51,726 nt of DNA from Lachnospiraceae bacterium (GTDB lineage Bacteria; Bacillota; Clostridia; Lachnospirales; Lachnospiraceae), in the NCBI GenBank assembly GCA_022792535.1, contig JAAWBG010000029.1, positions 1 to 51,726 on the forward strand, given 5' to 3'. Positions 42,776 through 51,043 of the stretch are shown piece by piece. Position 1 is the stretch's first letter. Every line of letters starts with the position of its first letter. The notes under the pieces are model-generated. The model was given only the letters and a program-made list of their open reading frames with translations, searched no databases and was not told where the DNA came from. Both the position numbers and the translations under genes were made by a program.

Positions 42776-43492
42776 TCATTCCGTTTCTTTCTGCATCATC
42801 TTTTCCAATTGAGCCTCCACAACCCGAAAATGCTTGTCAAAAGCTTTCATAGCTTCCGGCAGATCTCTTTTTACTAAAGCGTGATAAATTCCCCAGTGAG
42901 AACGCCGGAGCAATTCTGCCCGCATTTTATTGGTCAGTATCCGCATCCGGAAATTTTCTATAAACTGATTCAATAAATGATCCAGCATGGAGTTGTATAA
43001 GATCAGCATTCGGTTATGAGAGCTTTTTACCAACACATGATGAAATTTTAAATCCAGCTTAGCGCTTTCTTTGGCGCTCATGGGTTGATCCATTTCCAAT
43101 AAAATCTGACGCATTTCTTCTAATTCCTCTTCCGTTGCAGTTTCCACTGCCAGACGGACTGCTGCATACTCGTAGCCGACACGGATATGGAAGATCTCAG
43201 AATAGTCAATCTCCAGCAAGGCCATTACCATATTCACAGATTTCAACATATATTCCATGGGATCGCACCTGACGTAATTGCCGCTTCCCTGAAGACATTC
43301 AATCAGTCCCGTGATCTCCAGCATATGCATGACTTCCCGAATAGAATTGCGGCTGACTTCCAGCTGCTCTGCAATTTCCCGTTCTGTTGGAATCTTATCA
43401 TTTAATTTTAATTTTCCAGATAAAATCTGTTCTGAAAAATAATCGAATACGTATTCATATGTTTTTTTTCCATTTAATTTTGGATTATCCAT
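42776..43492 (-). CDS. FadR/LldR-type GntR regulator (FCD domain), likely of the lactate cluster
   Basis: A 238-residue regulator. The winged helix is at about 10-75: YVFDYFSEQILSGKLKLNDK, PTEREIAEQLEVSRNSIREV and LEITGLIECLQGSGNYV. The C-terminal FCD domain has metal-binding His in DLKFHHVLVKSSHNRML and SHWGIYHALVKRDLPEA. FCD regulators such as LldR and PdhR sense hydroxy- or keto-acids. It lies just downstream of the racemase gene. The three operators at 49618-49832 are the best target candidates. Start ATG at 43492 behind GGAGGTAAA. Confidence 0.85.
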   Translation of the reverse strand: MDNPKLNGKKTYEYVFDYFSEQILSGKLKLNDKIPTEREIAEQLEVSRNSIREVMHMLEITGLIECLQGSGNYVRCDPMEYMLKSVNMVMALLEIDYSEIFHIRVGYEYAAVRLAVETATEEELEEMRQILLEMDQPMSAKESAKLDLKFHHVLVKSSHNRMLILYNSMLDHLLNQFIENFRMRILTNKMRAELLRRSHWGIYHALVKRDLPEAMKAFDKHFRVVEAQLEKMMQKETE

Positions 43493-43684
43493 TTTACCTC
43501 CATTTTTTATCCCCTTCATAATTTTATATAAATTTCCTTATTTTGATTATGATTCGAATATCAAAAATCCCTTTCATCCAAAGTATTCCTTTGACATCCT
43601 CATCCATTATACAGAAAACAGTCAGCCTTTACAATAAAATTTCCAAAGGAGCCTTTCGGCCATAGCAAAAATACTGATACGAAA

Positions 43685-43718
43685 ACCAGCAGTTCAGCCT
43701 TTCTGCTAACCTGCTGGT
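43685..43718 (-). terminator. Terminator of the lactate-type cluster
   Basis: ACCAGCAG and CTGCTGGT form the stem with an 18-base loop; on the minus strand TTTTCG follows, about 75 bases after the racemase stop. The rest of 43493-43794 has no gene, but 43548-43610 has degenerate arms (GATTCGAATATCAAAA and TTTGACATCC) resembling the palindromic element. Confidence 0.55.
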
Positions 43719-43794
43719 CTTCCAAATGAAATATGTTGTATGTATGTGTACAGATAACCTGTTTTCACAGGCCATCGCCATTGTCATTTCAGTT

Positions 43795-45087
43795 TCACTC
43801 TGTAAACTGTTGTTTTACCATCACTGACACGCCATCTGGAATAATAGCAATGTGTGCGTCTCTTCCCTTTTCTTTTAAGGCCATTTCCAATGCCTCATTT
43901 ACATCGGAAGCTGTCTCAAATCCCATTTCTTCTGCCATAGCACGATATTGTTCACACATTACATAGATTACTTTGTGATGGATTAAGATCCTGCTTTGAA
44001 TCTGGTACTCCCATTGATCCGGTTTTGTCTGGTCCTGAGGTACTTTTAATATTTCTTCCATCAGGCTTTCCGGACTCTCACAATTTTTCAATGCCTGGTA
44101 AAATCCCTCTCCTCCATGTCCGTCTCCACAATTGGATACCATAATGATGATTCCATTTTCCTTGGAGGCAGCCTCTGCAGCTGTCATTCCTTTTACGGAT
44201 TGATACATATTTTGGTCCAAAGGGTACCCGCCATTGGTAGATATGGCAATATCAGCCGGTTTCTTGGGGGTTACCTGACAATACTGCTGGAGGAATCGGC
44301 AGCCGGCTTCATGTGCTTTGACTGCATCGCCGGCCACCGCATGCACAATTTTCTTGTCCGCGTCAATTATCACGTTGACAATGTACCTCTGGTCCGCCAT
44401 TTTACTTGCAGCGACCATGTCTTTGTGGATCGGATTCTTTTCCAAAACACCCGTACGGCTGTATGGAGAATTGATAAATGCGGAACAGTGATTTCCCAAA
44501 ACTGTCACCGCACTGGACACACCGGGCAGAACGCTTTTGCGTCCTCCGGAAAATCCTGCGAAAAAATGTGTCTCAATAAATCCCTCGCTGACCAGAAGAT
44601 CGGCCTCTGCTGCTATTTTATTGATCAGCAAAGGTGCGCCGGAGGGGAGCGTGCCTAAGTTTACCATATCATCCATATTCTGGCTGTCATGTACTATGAT
44701 CTTCTCTTGATCCACAATCTTTTCTCCAAACTTGCCCGCCAGTTCTTCCCTTGTGGTGGCCCGGTGAAATCCTGTTGCAATCAGCAGCGTAATATCTGCC
44801 TTAGGATTCCCCTCCCGGATCTCTTTTAACATAAAAGGAATGATATGCCTGCTGGGTACGGGCCTGGTATGATCAGAACAGATGATTACCACCTGCTGTT
44901 TTCCTTTGGCAAGCTCTGAAAGTTTTGGAGAACCAATGGGATCCTCCATTGCAGAACGTACAATCTCATCTTCTGTTTTCTCGATTTTCGGCATAGATGC
45001 AATGGAAGACTCTAAAATCTCATAGTCTAAATGATCCTCTAAATGCAGCATCATACCTTCTCTGGAGAAAGGCAGCTTTGTATCCAT
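43795..45087 (-). CDS. LarA-type nickel-pincer lactate racemase family protein
   Basis: A 430-residue protein of the LarA/DUF2088 family. IICSDHTRPVPSRHIIPFML has the conserved catalytic His region; LLIATGFHRATTREEL has the second His; AGFSGGRKSVLPGVSS has the Lys that anchors the nickel-pincer nucleotide in LarA. LarA interconverts D- and L-lactate; relatives act on other 2-hydroxyacids. The maturation genes larB, larC and larE are not in the window. Start ATG at 45087 with GAGGTGAAGTTT. In this cluster it would feed one lactate isomer to the FAD dehydrogenase. Confidence 0.82.
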   Translation of the reverse strand: MDTKLPFSREGMMLHLEDHLDYEILESSIASMPKIEKTEDEIVRSAMEDPIGSPKLSELAKGKQQVVIICSDHTRPVPSRHIIPFMLKEIREGNPKADITLLIATGFHRATTREELAGKFGEKIVDQEKIIVHDSQNMDDMVNLGTLPSGAPLLINKIAAEADLLVSEGFIETHFFAGFSGGRKSVLPGVSSAVTVLGNHCSAFINSPYSRTGVLEKNPIHKDMVAASKMADQRYIVNVIIDADKKIVHAVAGDAVKAHEAGCRFLQQYCQVTPKKPADIAISTNGGYPLDQNMYQSVKGMTAAEAASKENGIIIMVSNCGDGHGGEGFYQALKNCESPESLMEEILKVPQDQTKPDQWEYQIQSRILIHHKVIYVMCEQYRAMAEEMGFETASDVNEALEMALKEKGRDAHIAIIPDGVSVMVKQQFTE

Positions 45088-45119
45088 AAACTTCACCTCA
45101 TCTTAGATTAAGGACAAAC

Positions 45120-46262
45120 TTACTTTACGCCCATCCAGCCGGCAATCACCATCATCTGCACCTCGGATGTGCCTTCATAAATTTCTGTAATCTTTGCGTC
45201 ACGCATCATTCTCTCAATTGGATAGTCTTTGGTATATCCATATCCTCCATAGAGCTGCAGACAGCGGCGTGTGACGTCAGACGCATTTCTGGAAGCCACC
45301 AGTTTTGCCATAGCCGCCTTATGGGAAAATGGTTCATGGTCATCTTTGGCGCATGCCGCCTGATATACCAGAAGTTTTGCCGCCTCTGTATTAGCCTGCA
45401 TCTGCGCCAGCTCAAACTGGGTATTCTGGAACTGAGAAATACGACGTCCAAACTGTGTTCTCTCCTGTACATATTTTACTGTTTCCTCAATGGCTCCCTC
45501 TGCAATGCCAAGGGCCTGGGCTGCAATGCCCACACGTCCGCCATCCAATGTCATCATGGCGTACTTAAATCCTTTTCCCAGTTCTCCCACTAAATTTTCT
45601 TTGGGAACGATACAATCTTCAAAAATCAATTCACAGGTGGAGGATGCGCGGATTCCCATTTTGTCCTCTAATTTGCCAATTGAAAATCCTGGAAATCCTT
45701 TCTCTACAATAAATGCAGAAATTCCTTTTGTTCCCTGGGATTTATCTGTCATAGCCAAAACAAAAAATACGTCTGCCGCCCCTGCATTGGTAATGAAAAT
45801 CTTAGAACCATTTAGCACCCAGTGATCCCCTTTGTCTACTGCAACGGTCTTCTGTCCGGAAGCGTCTGTTCCTGCATTTGCCTCTGTCAGTGCAAACGCG
45901 CCGATCCATTCGCCGGAACACAACTTAGGCAGATATTTCTGTTTCTGCTCTTCTGTTCCAAACTGGTAAATGGGGGTACAGCACAGAGACGTATGTGCAG
46001 ATACTATCACACCTGTAGTTCCGCAGTATTTGCTTAATTCTTCTACCGTCTGTATGTATGCCAGGGTATCCATGCCGGCTCCGCCATACTCTTCTGGAAA
46101 TGGAATTCCAAGCAATCCCATCTCTGCCATTTTTTTCACGTTTTCCATAGGAAATTCTTCTGTCTTGTCAATTTCTGCCGCCAGGGGCTTTACCTCATTT
46201 ACCGCAAACTCATGCACCATATCCAAAATATCCTGGTGTAATTCATCCATTTTAAAATCCAT
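45120..46262 (-). CDS. Acyl-CoA dehydrogenase
   Basis: A 380-residue flavoprotein of normal length. AALTEANAGTDASGQ-like sequence (here ALTEANAGTDASGQKTVAV) binds FAD; KIFITNAGAADVFFVLAMT and CIVPKENLVGELGKGFKYAM are typical; the catalytic Glu is in RDAKITEIYEGTSEVQ. It resembles short-chain (butyryl) enzymes and would use the adjacent EtfAB. A homologous gene (lctF) is in lactate clusters of Anaerobutyricum. It might oxidise an acyl-CoA made from lactate or act in reverse. Start ATG at 46262 behind AAGGAGG, 13 bases after the etfA stop. Confidence 0.9.
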   Translation of the reverse strand: MDFKMDELHQDILDMVHEFAVNEVKPLAAEIDKTEEFPMENVKKMAEMGLLGIPFPEEYGGAGMDTLAYIQTVEELSKYCGTTGVIVSAHTSLCCTPIYQFGTEEQKQKYLPKLCSGEWIGAFALTEANAGTDASGQKTVAVDKGDHWVLNGSKIFITNAGAADVFFVLAMTDKSQGTKGISAFIVEKGFPGFSIGKLEDKMGIRASSTCELIFEDCIVPKENLVGELGKGFKYAMMTLDGGRVGIAAQALGIAEGAIEETVKYVQERTQFGRRISQFQNTQFELAQMQANTEAAKLLVYQAACAKDDHEPFSHKAAMAKLVASRNASDVTRRCLQLYGGYGYTKDYPIERMMRDAKITEIYEGTSEVQMMVIAGWMGVK

Positions 46263-46275
46263 TTTTCATTCCTCC

Positions 46276-47283
46276 TTACGCCTTACGTGCCCGAAATGCC
46301 GCTGTCAAAGCCGGTACCACATCATTCAGATTGCCAACGATCCCATAATCTGCCACATCAAAAATCGGTGCGTCTTCGTCTTTATTGACTGCAATCACGG
46401 TATCGGAACCGGAAATCCCTGCCAAGTGCTGGATTGCTCCAGAGATACCAATGGCAAAATACAGTTTTGGCGCCACGGTTTTTCCAGACTGGCCTACCTG
46501 ATGGGCATGAGGCATCCAGCCTGCGTCTACCACTGCCCTGCTGCATCCAAGAGTTGCGCCCAGTTCCTCTGCCAGCTCTTCTAACAGCTTGAAGTTTTCC
46601 GCTGAGCCAACTCCCCGGCCGCCGGATACAATAATTTCTGCTTCTTCCAAATTTACAGCTTCTGCTATTTCACTGACACGCTCTACCAGCGTAGTGCGGA
46701 TCTCTTCCGGCGCTGTATGAATCTCCTCTTTGATGATCTCTCCGCTGCGGCTTTCGTCATAAGCGCCCTTTTTAAACACGCCTGGTCTTACGGTTCCCAT
46801 CTGAGGACGATGGTCCGGACACATAATAGTAGCCATCAGATTTCCGCCGAAGGTGGGACGGGTCCATGCAATATTTCCAGTTTCTTCATCAATATCAATC
46901 CCGGTACAGTCTGCAGTCAAACCTGTCTTCAGGCGGCAGGAAACCCTGGGTCCCATATCCCGTCCGTTGTTGGTGGCTCCGATCATCAAAGTCTCTGGTT
47001 TATATTTTTCCACTAAAGTAACCATTGCTTTTGTAAATGCATCTGTGGTGTAATATTCATATTCCGGTCCATCTACGACAATAGCAGAATCTGCTCCATA
47101 GCAGATGGCGTCTTTTGCCACGTTTTCAATTTCCTTACCGATAACCACTGCTACCAGCGGACATCCCTTCTGTTCTGCCAAGGGTTTTGCCACATTCAAA
47201 AGTTCATATCCGACGTTTTTTGCTTTTCCGCATTCTGTTTCAATGAACACCCATATATTTTTATCATCATTCCGATTGCTCAT
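46276..47283 (-). CDS. etfA: Electron transfer flavoprotein alpha subunit
   Basis: A 335-residue alpha subunit. The N-terminal domain starts [20 protein letters not shown]; the C-terminal FAD domain has [40 protein letters not shown] and [21 protein letters not shown]. It has no N-terminal ferredoxin domain, unlike LctC of Acetobacterium woodii. It carries electrons from the dehydrogenases of this cluster. Whether it bifurcates is undetermined. ATG at 47283 with GGAGGGG. Confidence 0.93.
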   Translation of the reverse strand: MSNRNDDKNIWVFIETECGKAKNVGYELLNVAKPLAEQKGCPLVAVVIGKEIENVAKDAICYGADSAIVVDGPEYEYYTTDAFTKAMVTLVEKYKPETLMIGATNNGRDMGPRVSCRLKTGLTADCTGIDIDEETGNIAWTRPTFGGNLMATIMCPDHRPQMGTVRPGVFKKGAYDESRSGEIIKEEIHTAPEEIRTTLVERVSEIAEAVNLEEAEIIVSGGRGVGSAENFKLLEELAEELGATLGCSRAVVDAGWMPHAHQVGQSGKTVAPKLYFAIGISGAIQHLAGISGSDTVIAVNKDEDAPIFDVADYGIVGNLNDVVPALTAAFRARKA

Positions 47284-47296
47284 ATCCGGCCCCTCC

Positions 47297-48100
47297 TTAT
47301 AAAAGTTTTGCTTCTTCCAACAATTTCACTACTTTGTCTGCTGCCTCTGCAGCTTCCATGCCTTCTAGCTTTACGCCTGATTTTTCTCTCACAGGCGTAT
47401 AAGTCTTTTTCACCCTTGTGGGAGAACCATTCAATCCGCACAATTCCAGTTTGATGGATGGGATGTCTTCTTCTGTCAATACTGGAATCTCCTTTTTCTT
47501 GGCAGCCATCTTGCTCTTGATGGTAGGATAGCGAGGCTCATAAGGCAGTTTTACTACGGTTACCACTGCTGGAAGCTTCGTGGAAATCATATCATAACCA
47601 GCATCATATTCTCGTTTTACCTGAATCTCTCCGTCTTTTTCTATGATATCCAATGCATATGTAACTTGAGGCAGACCTAAATGTTCTGCAATCTCTGGTC
47701 CTACCTGAGCGGTATCTCCGTCTGTAGCTTGTTTTCCGCAGAGAATCAGATCAAATTTCAAACCTTCTTTCTCCTCCACAGCTTGAATGGCCTCAGAAAG
47801 AATATAGCTGGTGGCAAGCGTGTCAGACCCGCCGAAATTCCGGCTGGAAATCAGATAGCCATCGTCCGCTCCTACTGCAAGACAAGATTTGATCGCTTCT
47901 TTGGCCTGCTCCGGCCCCATGGAAATTACGATCAATTTTCCTCCTAACTGTTCCTTTAACCGCACTCCCACTTCCTGAGCATAAGTATCAAAAGGATTTA
48001 CAATACTGGGAACTCCTTTTCGGACCAGTGTGTGAGTTTCAGGATCTACCTTGATCTCGTTGGTATCAGGTACTTGTTTCATACAAACACAAATATTCAT
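47297..48100 (-). CDS. etfB: Electron transfer flavoprotein beta subunit
   Basis: A 267-residue beta subunit. MNICVCMKQVPDTNEIKVDP is the typical start; GVPSIVNPFDTYAQEVGVRL, then FGGSDTLATSYILSEAI and ILCGKQATDGDTAQVGPEIA are family blocks; these patterns are frequent in electron-bifurcating Etfs. Start ATG at 48100 behind GAGGAGGAAAC. Order is dehydrogenase, etfB, etfA, as in lct operons. Confidence 0.93.
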   Translation of the reverse strand: MNICVCMKQVPDTNEIKVDPETHTLVRKGVPSIVNPFDTYAQEVGVRLKEQLGGKLIVISMGPEQAKEAIKSCLAVGADDGYLISSRNFGGSDTLATSYILSEAIQAVEEKEGLKFDLILCGKQATDGDTAQVGPEIAEHLGLPQVTYALDIIEKDGEIQVKREYDAGYDMISTKLPAVVTVVKLPYEPRYPTIKSKMAAKKKEIPVLTEEDIPSIKLELCGLNGSPTRVKKTYTPVREKSGVKLEGMEAAEAADKVVKLLEEAKLL

Positions 48101-48143
48101 AATGTTTCCTCCTCATTTCATTCTCATAAAATGTCGCCTTCAT

Positions 48144-49556
48144 TTATAAACGGTAACAAACTTTTCCTGGATTCAAAATCATCTTCGGATCAAATACCCT
48201 CTTAATGCCTTCCATAATGGCCATATTGGTTTCTCCAACAGAGTCCACCAAATATTTCACTTTGCCAGAGCCAATACCATGTTCCCCAGATACCAAACCG
48301 CCGCAGTCTGTTGCTTCTTTATAAATGATATCAAAAAATTTATCTACCCGGCTCTTAAATTCTTCTTCCTCCAGATCATTGGAACACTGATAAATATGAA
48401 GGTTCCCGTCTCCTGCATGACCGAAAGATTTGATAGTCAATCCGCATTCTTCTCCTGTCTTATTGACAAATTCCAGATAATCAGCAATCTTGTTTACCGG
48501 AACTACCACGTCGCATTCATCCAGCAGCTTTGTCTCTTCCATAATCGCCTCCAGGAAAGAAGAACGGGCTGCCCACGCGTCTTTCATTTTAGACGAGGTA
48601 TCTGCCACTAGAACATCAATGGCTCCCTCTTCTAATACTAATTCTGCCGCCTGCTCAATCAAAGCGTCTACTTCTTCTTCTGAATTTCCATCTAATGTCA
48701 CCAGCAGGTATGCGCCGATCTCTGTTCCATCCAGTTCTTGCGGAAATACAGATTTTCCAATATACCGCTCAGAAGCCAGCACAATCTCACGTTCCATAAA
48801 TTCTATGGCCTGAGGTTCCATGTGGGCCATCTTAAACTTTGGAACTGTGGCAAGAGCAGTGTGCAGATCTTCAAAAGGAATAATCAAAGAAGCTGCCGCT
48901 TTCGGCGCTGGTATGATCTTTAAAGTCAGTTCTGTGATGATTCCCAGGGTTCCCTCAGAGCCAATCATCAGATTCAGCAAGGAATATCCAGAAGACGTCT
49001 TAGAGACTGTTGCTCCTAAGCGGGTAACCTCACCAGTAGGAAGCACCACAGTCATGGCTCTCACATAATCGCGGGTCGCCCCATATTTTACAGCACGCAT
49101 CCCACCTGCATTGGTTGCTGCATTTCCTCCTACACATGCAAATTTTTCTCCTGGATCCGGCGGATACAGCATTCCTCTGCCCTGGCAGTCCTCCGCTAAA
49201 TCATTCAAAAGCACCCCTGCTTCAATCTCTACTACAAAATTCTCCATATCATAAGATTTGATCTTATTCATCTTGGAGATGTCGAGCAATACGCCGCCGT
49301 ACAAAGGAACTGCCCCTCCTGCCAGACCAGTGCCTGCTCCTCTGGGCGTCACAGGGATATTATTATCATAACAGATCTTCATGATCCCTGCTACCTCTTC
49401 CGTAGACCGGGGCTGAACTGCCACATCCGGCATATGGGTTCCATAAATGGGCATTTCATCTTTGGCATAGTCTGGGTTAATGTCCTCACCCTGAAAAACA
49501 TAGTCTGTGACTGCTTTCAGCTGTTCTACAATTTCCGGTGTCAATTGATTGTACAT
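48144..49556 (-). CDS. FAD-linked 2-hydroxyacid dehydrogenase, probable D-lactate dehydrogenase (LctD/GlcD family)
   Basis: A 470-residue flavoprotein. FAD-binding motifs are PRGAGTGLAGGAVPLYGGVL, DPGEKFACVGGNAATNAGGM and SSGYSLLNLMIGSEGTLGII. The C-terminal cap has SFGHAGDGNLHIY (metal and substrate His) and GLVSGEHGIGSGK. In Acetobacterium woodii the related LctD-EtfAB complex oxidises lactate with NAD+ by confurcation. Here it is the first gene of a five-gene operon. The start is ATG at 49556 because of AAGGAGGTAACAAC; the longer frame runs into an operator. Confidence 0.9.
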   Translation of the reverse strand: MYNQLTPEIVEQLKAVTDYVFQGEDINPDYAKDEMPIYGTHMPDVAVQPRSTEEVAGIMKICYDNNIPVTPRGAGTGLAGGAVPLYGGVLLDISKMNKIKSYDMENFVVEIEAGVLLNDLAEDCQGRGMLYPPDPGEKFACVGGNAATNAGGMRAVKYGATRDYVRAMTVVLPTGEVTRLGATVSKTSSGYSLLNLMIGSEGTLGIITELTLKIIPAPKAAASLIIPFEDLHTALATVPKFKMAHMEPQAIEFMEREIVLASERYIGKSVFPQELDGTEIGAYLLVTLDGNSEEEVDALIEQAAELVLEEGAIDVLVADTSSKMKDAWAARSSFLEAIMEETKLLDECDVVVPVNKIADYLEFVNKTGEECGLTIKSFGHAGDGNLHIYQCSNDLEEEEFKSRVDKFFDIIYKEATDCGGLVSGEHGIGSGKVKYLVDSVGETNMAIMEGIKRVFDPKMILNPGKVCYRL

Positions 49557-49617
49557 GTTGTTACCTCCTTGAAATTTATTTCTTTTCATTCTGAAATCTA
49601 AATTTTCTCGTCTTCTT

Positions 49618-49632
49618 ATTGGATAATCCAAT
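49618..49632. promoter_or_regulatory. Operator copy 1 for the lactate-type operon
   Basis: ATTGGATAATCCAAT, a 15-bp perfect palindrome (odd centre), about 60 bases upstream of the first gene. Probable site for the FCD regulator. Confidence 0.65.
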
Positions 49633-49700
49633 CATAATATATTTATTTTATTTTTCCTTTTTACTCTTCTTTTTTTGCTATATTTTTTACTATTCTGTAT

Positions 49701-49715
49701 ATTGGGTAATCCAAT
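49701..49715. promoter_or_regulatory. Operator copy 2 for the lactate-type operon
   Basis: ATTGGGTAATCCAAT, one mismatch from a palindrome. It sits about ten bases downstream of the -10 box, over the likely transcription start, fitting repression. Confidence 0.65.
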
Positions 49716-49725
49716 TCTTAAATTT

Positions 49726-49753
49726 ATTATAACATCATTTATAGAAACATCAA
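49726..49753 (-). promoter_or_regulatory. Promoter of the lactate-type operon
   Basis: Minus-strand TTGATG (49748-49753) and TATAAT (49726-49731), 16-base spacer, about 170 bases before the first gene start. Operators lie on both sides. The interval 49632-50026 has no gene. Confidence 0.65.
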
Positions 49754-49818
49754 GCACTTTTTATATTTCCAGCAATTTATCTGAATTTCCATCTTCCATT
49801 TTGTCTATATTTACCATA

Positions 49819-49832
49819 ATTGGATTACCCAT
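49819..49832. promoter_or_regulatory. Operator copy 3 for the lactate-type operon
   Basis: ATTGGATTACCCAT, the opposite orientation of copy 2 with one base fewer, about 70 bases upstream of the -35. Together with copies 1 and 2 it would allow looping. Confidence 0.55.
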
Positions 49833-49886
49833 TTAACAAGAAACTAGGTCAAAAGTAGGAAAAAGATTCTGCATGATTCTAATATA

Positions 49887-49926
49887 AAAAAGGACTTTAC
49901 CATTTTAAATAGATAAAGTCCTTTTT
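49887..49926. terminator. Hairpin terminator between the radical SAM gene and the lactate operon
   Basis: AAAAAGGACTTTA and TAAAGTCCTTTTT form a perfect 13-bp stem with a 14-base loop and an inherent T run in both directions. It is about 100 bases beyond the radical SAM stop at 50027. Confidence 0.75.
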
Positions 49927-50026
49927 ATCAAAAACCGGCTCAACATAGTTCTTGATAAAATCCACCACAAATACGTAAGGGAAAGGTCAACGAGGTTTTT
50001 CTCTCATTGCGTACGGTATCTTATAA

Positions 50027-50908
50027 TCATTTCACTTCCCAATCCCAAATACTTAATTGTTTATTATTATTCTCTTCAAAGAAATGCAGATAGTTAAATA
50101 TTTCCTCGTTGTCATGCACAATCCCATTTTCTTGGCATTTTCGATGAAAAAACCTCATCAACTCTTTGTTATTGCCGCTTTCTATCATATACTGATTTCC
50201 GTATGTATGAATGTATTTTTCTTTTAAGCCAGGAAACAATCGGTCTAACTGCTCGTAAAAATACTCTCGATTTCCTTCTCGAAGCGTCAATCCCATTCCA
50301 AAGCAAATAACGCCAGAAACCTTTGCTTCTATACACATATCTAAAATACCAGAAATATTATCTTCCGTATCGTTAATAAAGGGCAGAATTGGTGTCAGCC
50401 ATACAACTGTCGGTATCCTTAAATCTCTCAGCTTTTTTAATACTTCAAAGCGTTCCCTTGTGGTACTTACATTCGGCTCAATCATCTTGCACAAATCTTC
50501 ATTGCAAGTAGTCAAAGTCATTTGCACAACGCATGTTGTCTGTTCATTTATTTTCTGCAAAAGATCTAAATCCCTCAATATACGGTTTGATTTTGTAATA
50601 ACCGTAAATCCAAAACCATGTTCATAGATCAGGTGCAAAGCTTTTCTGGTATTTCCTGTCTCCATCTCCAATGGAATGTAGGGATCTGTCATAGAGCCTG
50701 TCCCTATCATACACTTTTTACGTTTATGAATAAGAGCATACTCCAACAAATCAATGGCATTTTCTTTGACTTCAATATCTTCAAAAGCGTGTTCCATGTG
50801 ATAGCATTTGCTTCTGGAATCACAATAAATACATCCATGGGAACAGCCGCGGTATAAATTCATTCCATTTTTAGCAGATAATATCCCTTTTGCTTTTACG
50901 AAGTGCAT
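50027..50908 (-). CDS. SPL-type radical SAM protein
   Basis: A 293-residue radical SAM enzyme. LYRGCSHGCIYCDSRS has the CxxxCxxC cluster motif; GSMTDPYIPLE, then FTVITKSNRILRDLDLL and VVWLTPILPFINDTEDNI are typical of the spore photoproduct lyase-like group. Its substrate is unknown: it is about 50 residues shorter than SplB, and this subgroup is often encoded beside WYL regulators, as here. Start ATG at 50908 behind GGAGGAG. Confidence 0.85.
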   Translation of the reverse strand: MHFVKAKGILSAKNGMNLYRGCSHGCIYCDSRSKCYHMEHAFEDIEVKENAIDLLEYALIHKRKKCMIGTGSMTDPYIPLEMETGNTRKALHLIYEHGFGFTVITKSNRILRDLDLLQKINEQTTCVVQMTLTTCNEDLCKMIEPNVSTTRERFEVLKKLRDLRIPTVVWLTPILPFINDTEDNISGILDMCIEAKVSGVICFGMGLTLREGNREYFYEQLDRLFPGLKEKYIHTYGNQYMIESGNNKELMRFFHRKCQENGIVHDNEEIFNYLHFFEENNNKQLSIWDWEVK

Positions 50909-50920
50909 GGTATCTCCTCC

Positions 50921-51025
50921 TTACATATTGGCACAATTTTTTCTGTGTGCTTTCAGTTTTTTCATTGTCCAGTTATAATGACTTGCTGTAACGCTGAGAA
51001 AATTTATACTCTCCGGGTATCCCAT
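50921..51025 (-). CDS. Possible 34-residue peptide between the WYL and radical SAM genes
   Basis: A short frame starts MGYPESINFLSVTASHYNWT and ends in a basic tail (KKLKAHRKNCANM). Its stop lies just before the ribosome binding site of the radical SAM gene. Only a weak site precedes its ATG. It may be chance, a leader peptide, or the end of a decayed gene. Confidence 0.2.
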   Translation of the reverse strand: MGYPESINFLSVTASHYNWTMKKLKAHRKNCANM

Positions 51026-51043
51026 TATGGCCGCCTGTCCGTT

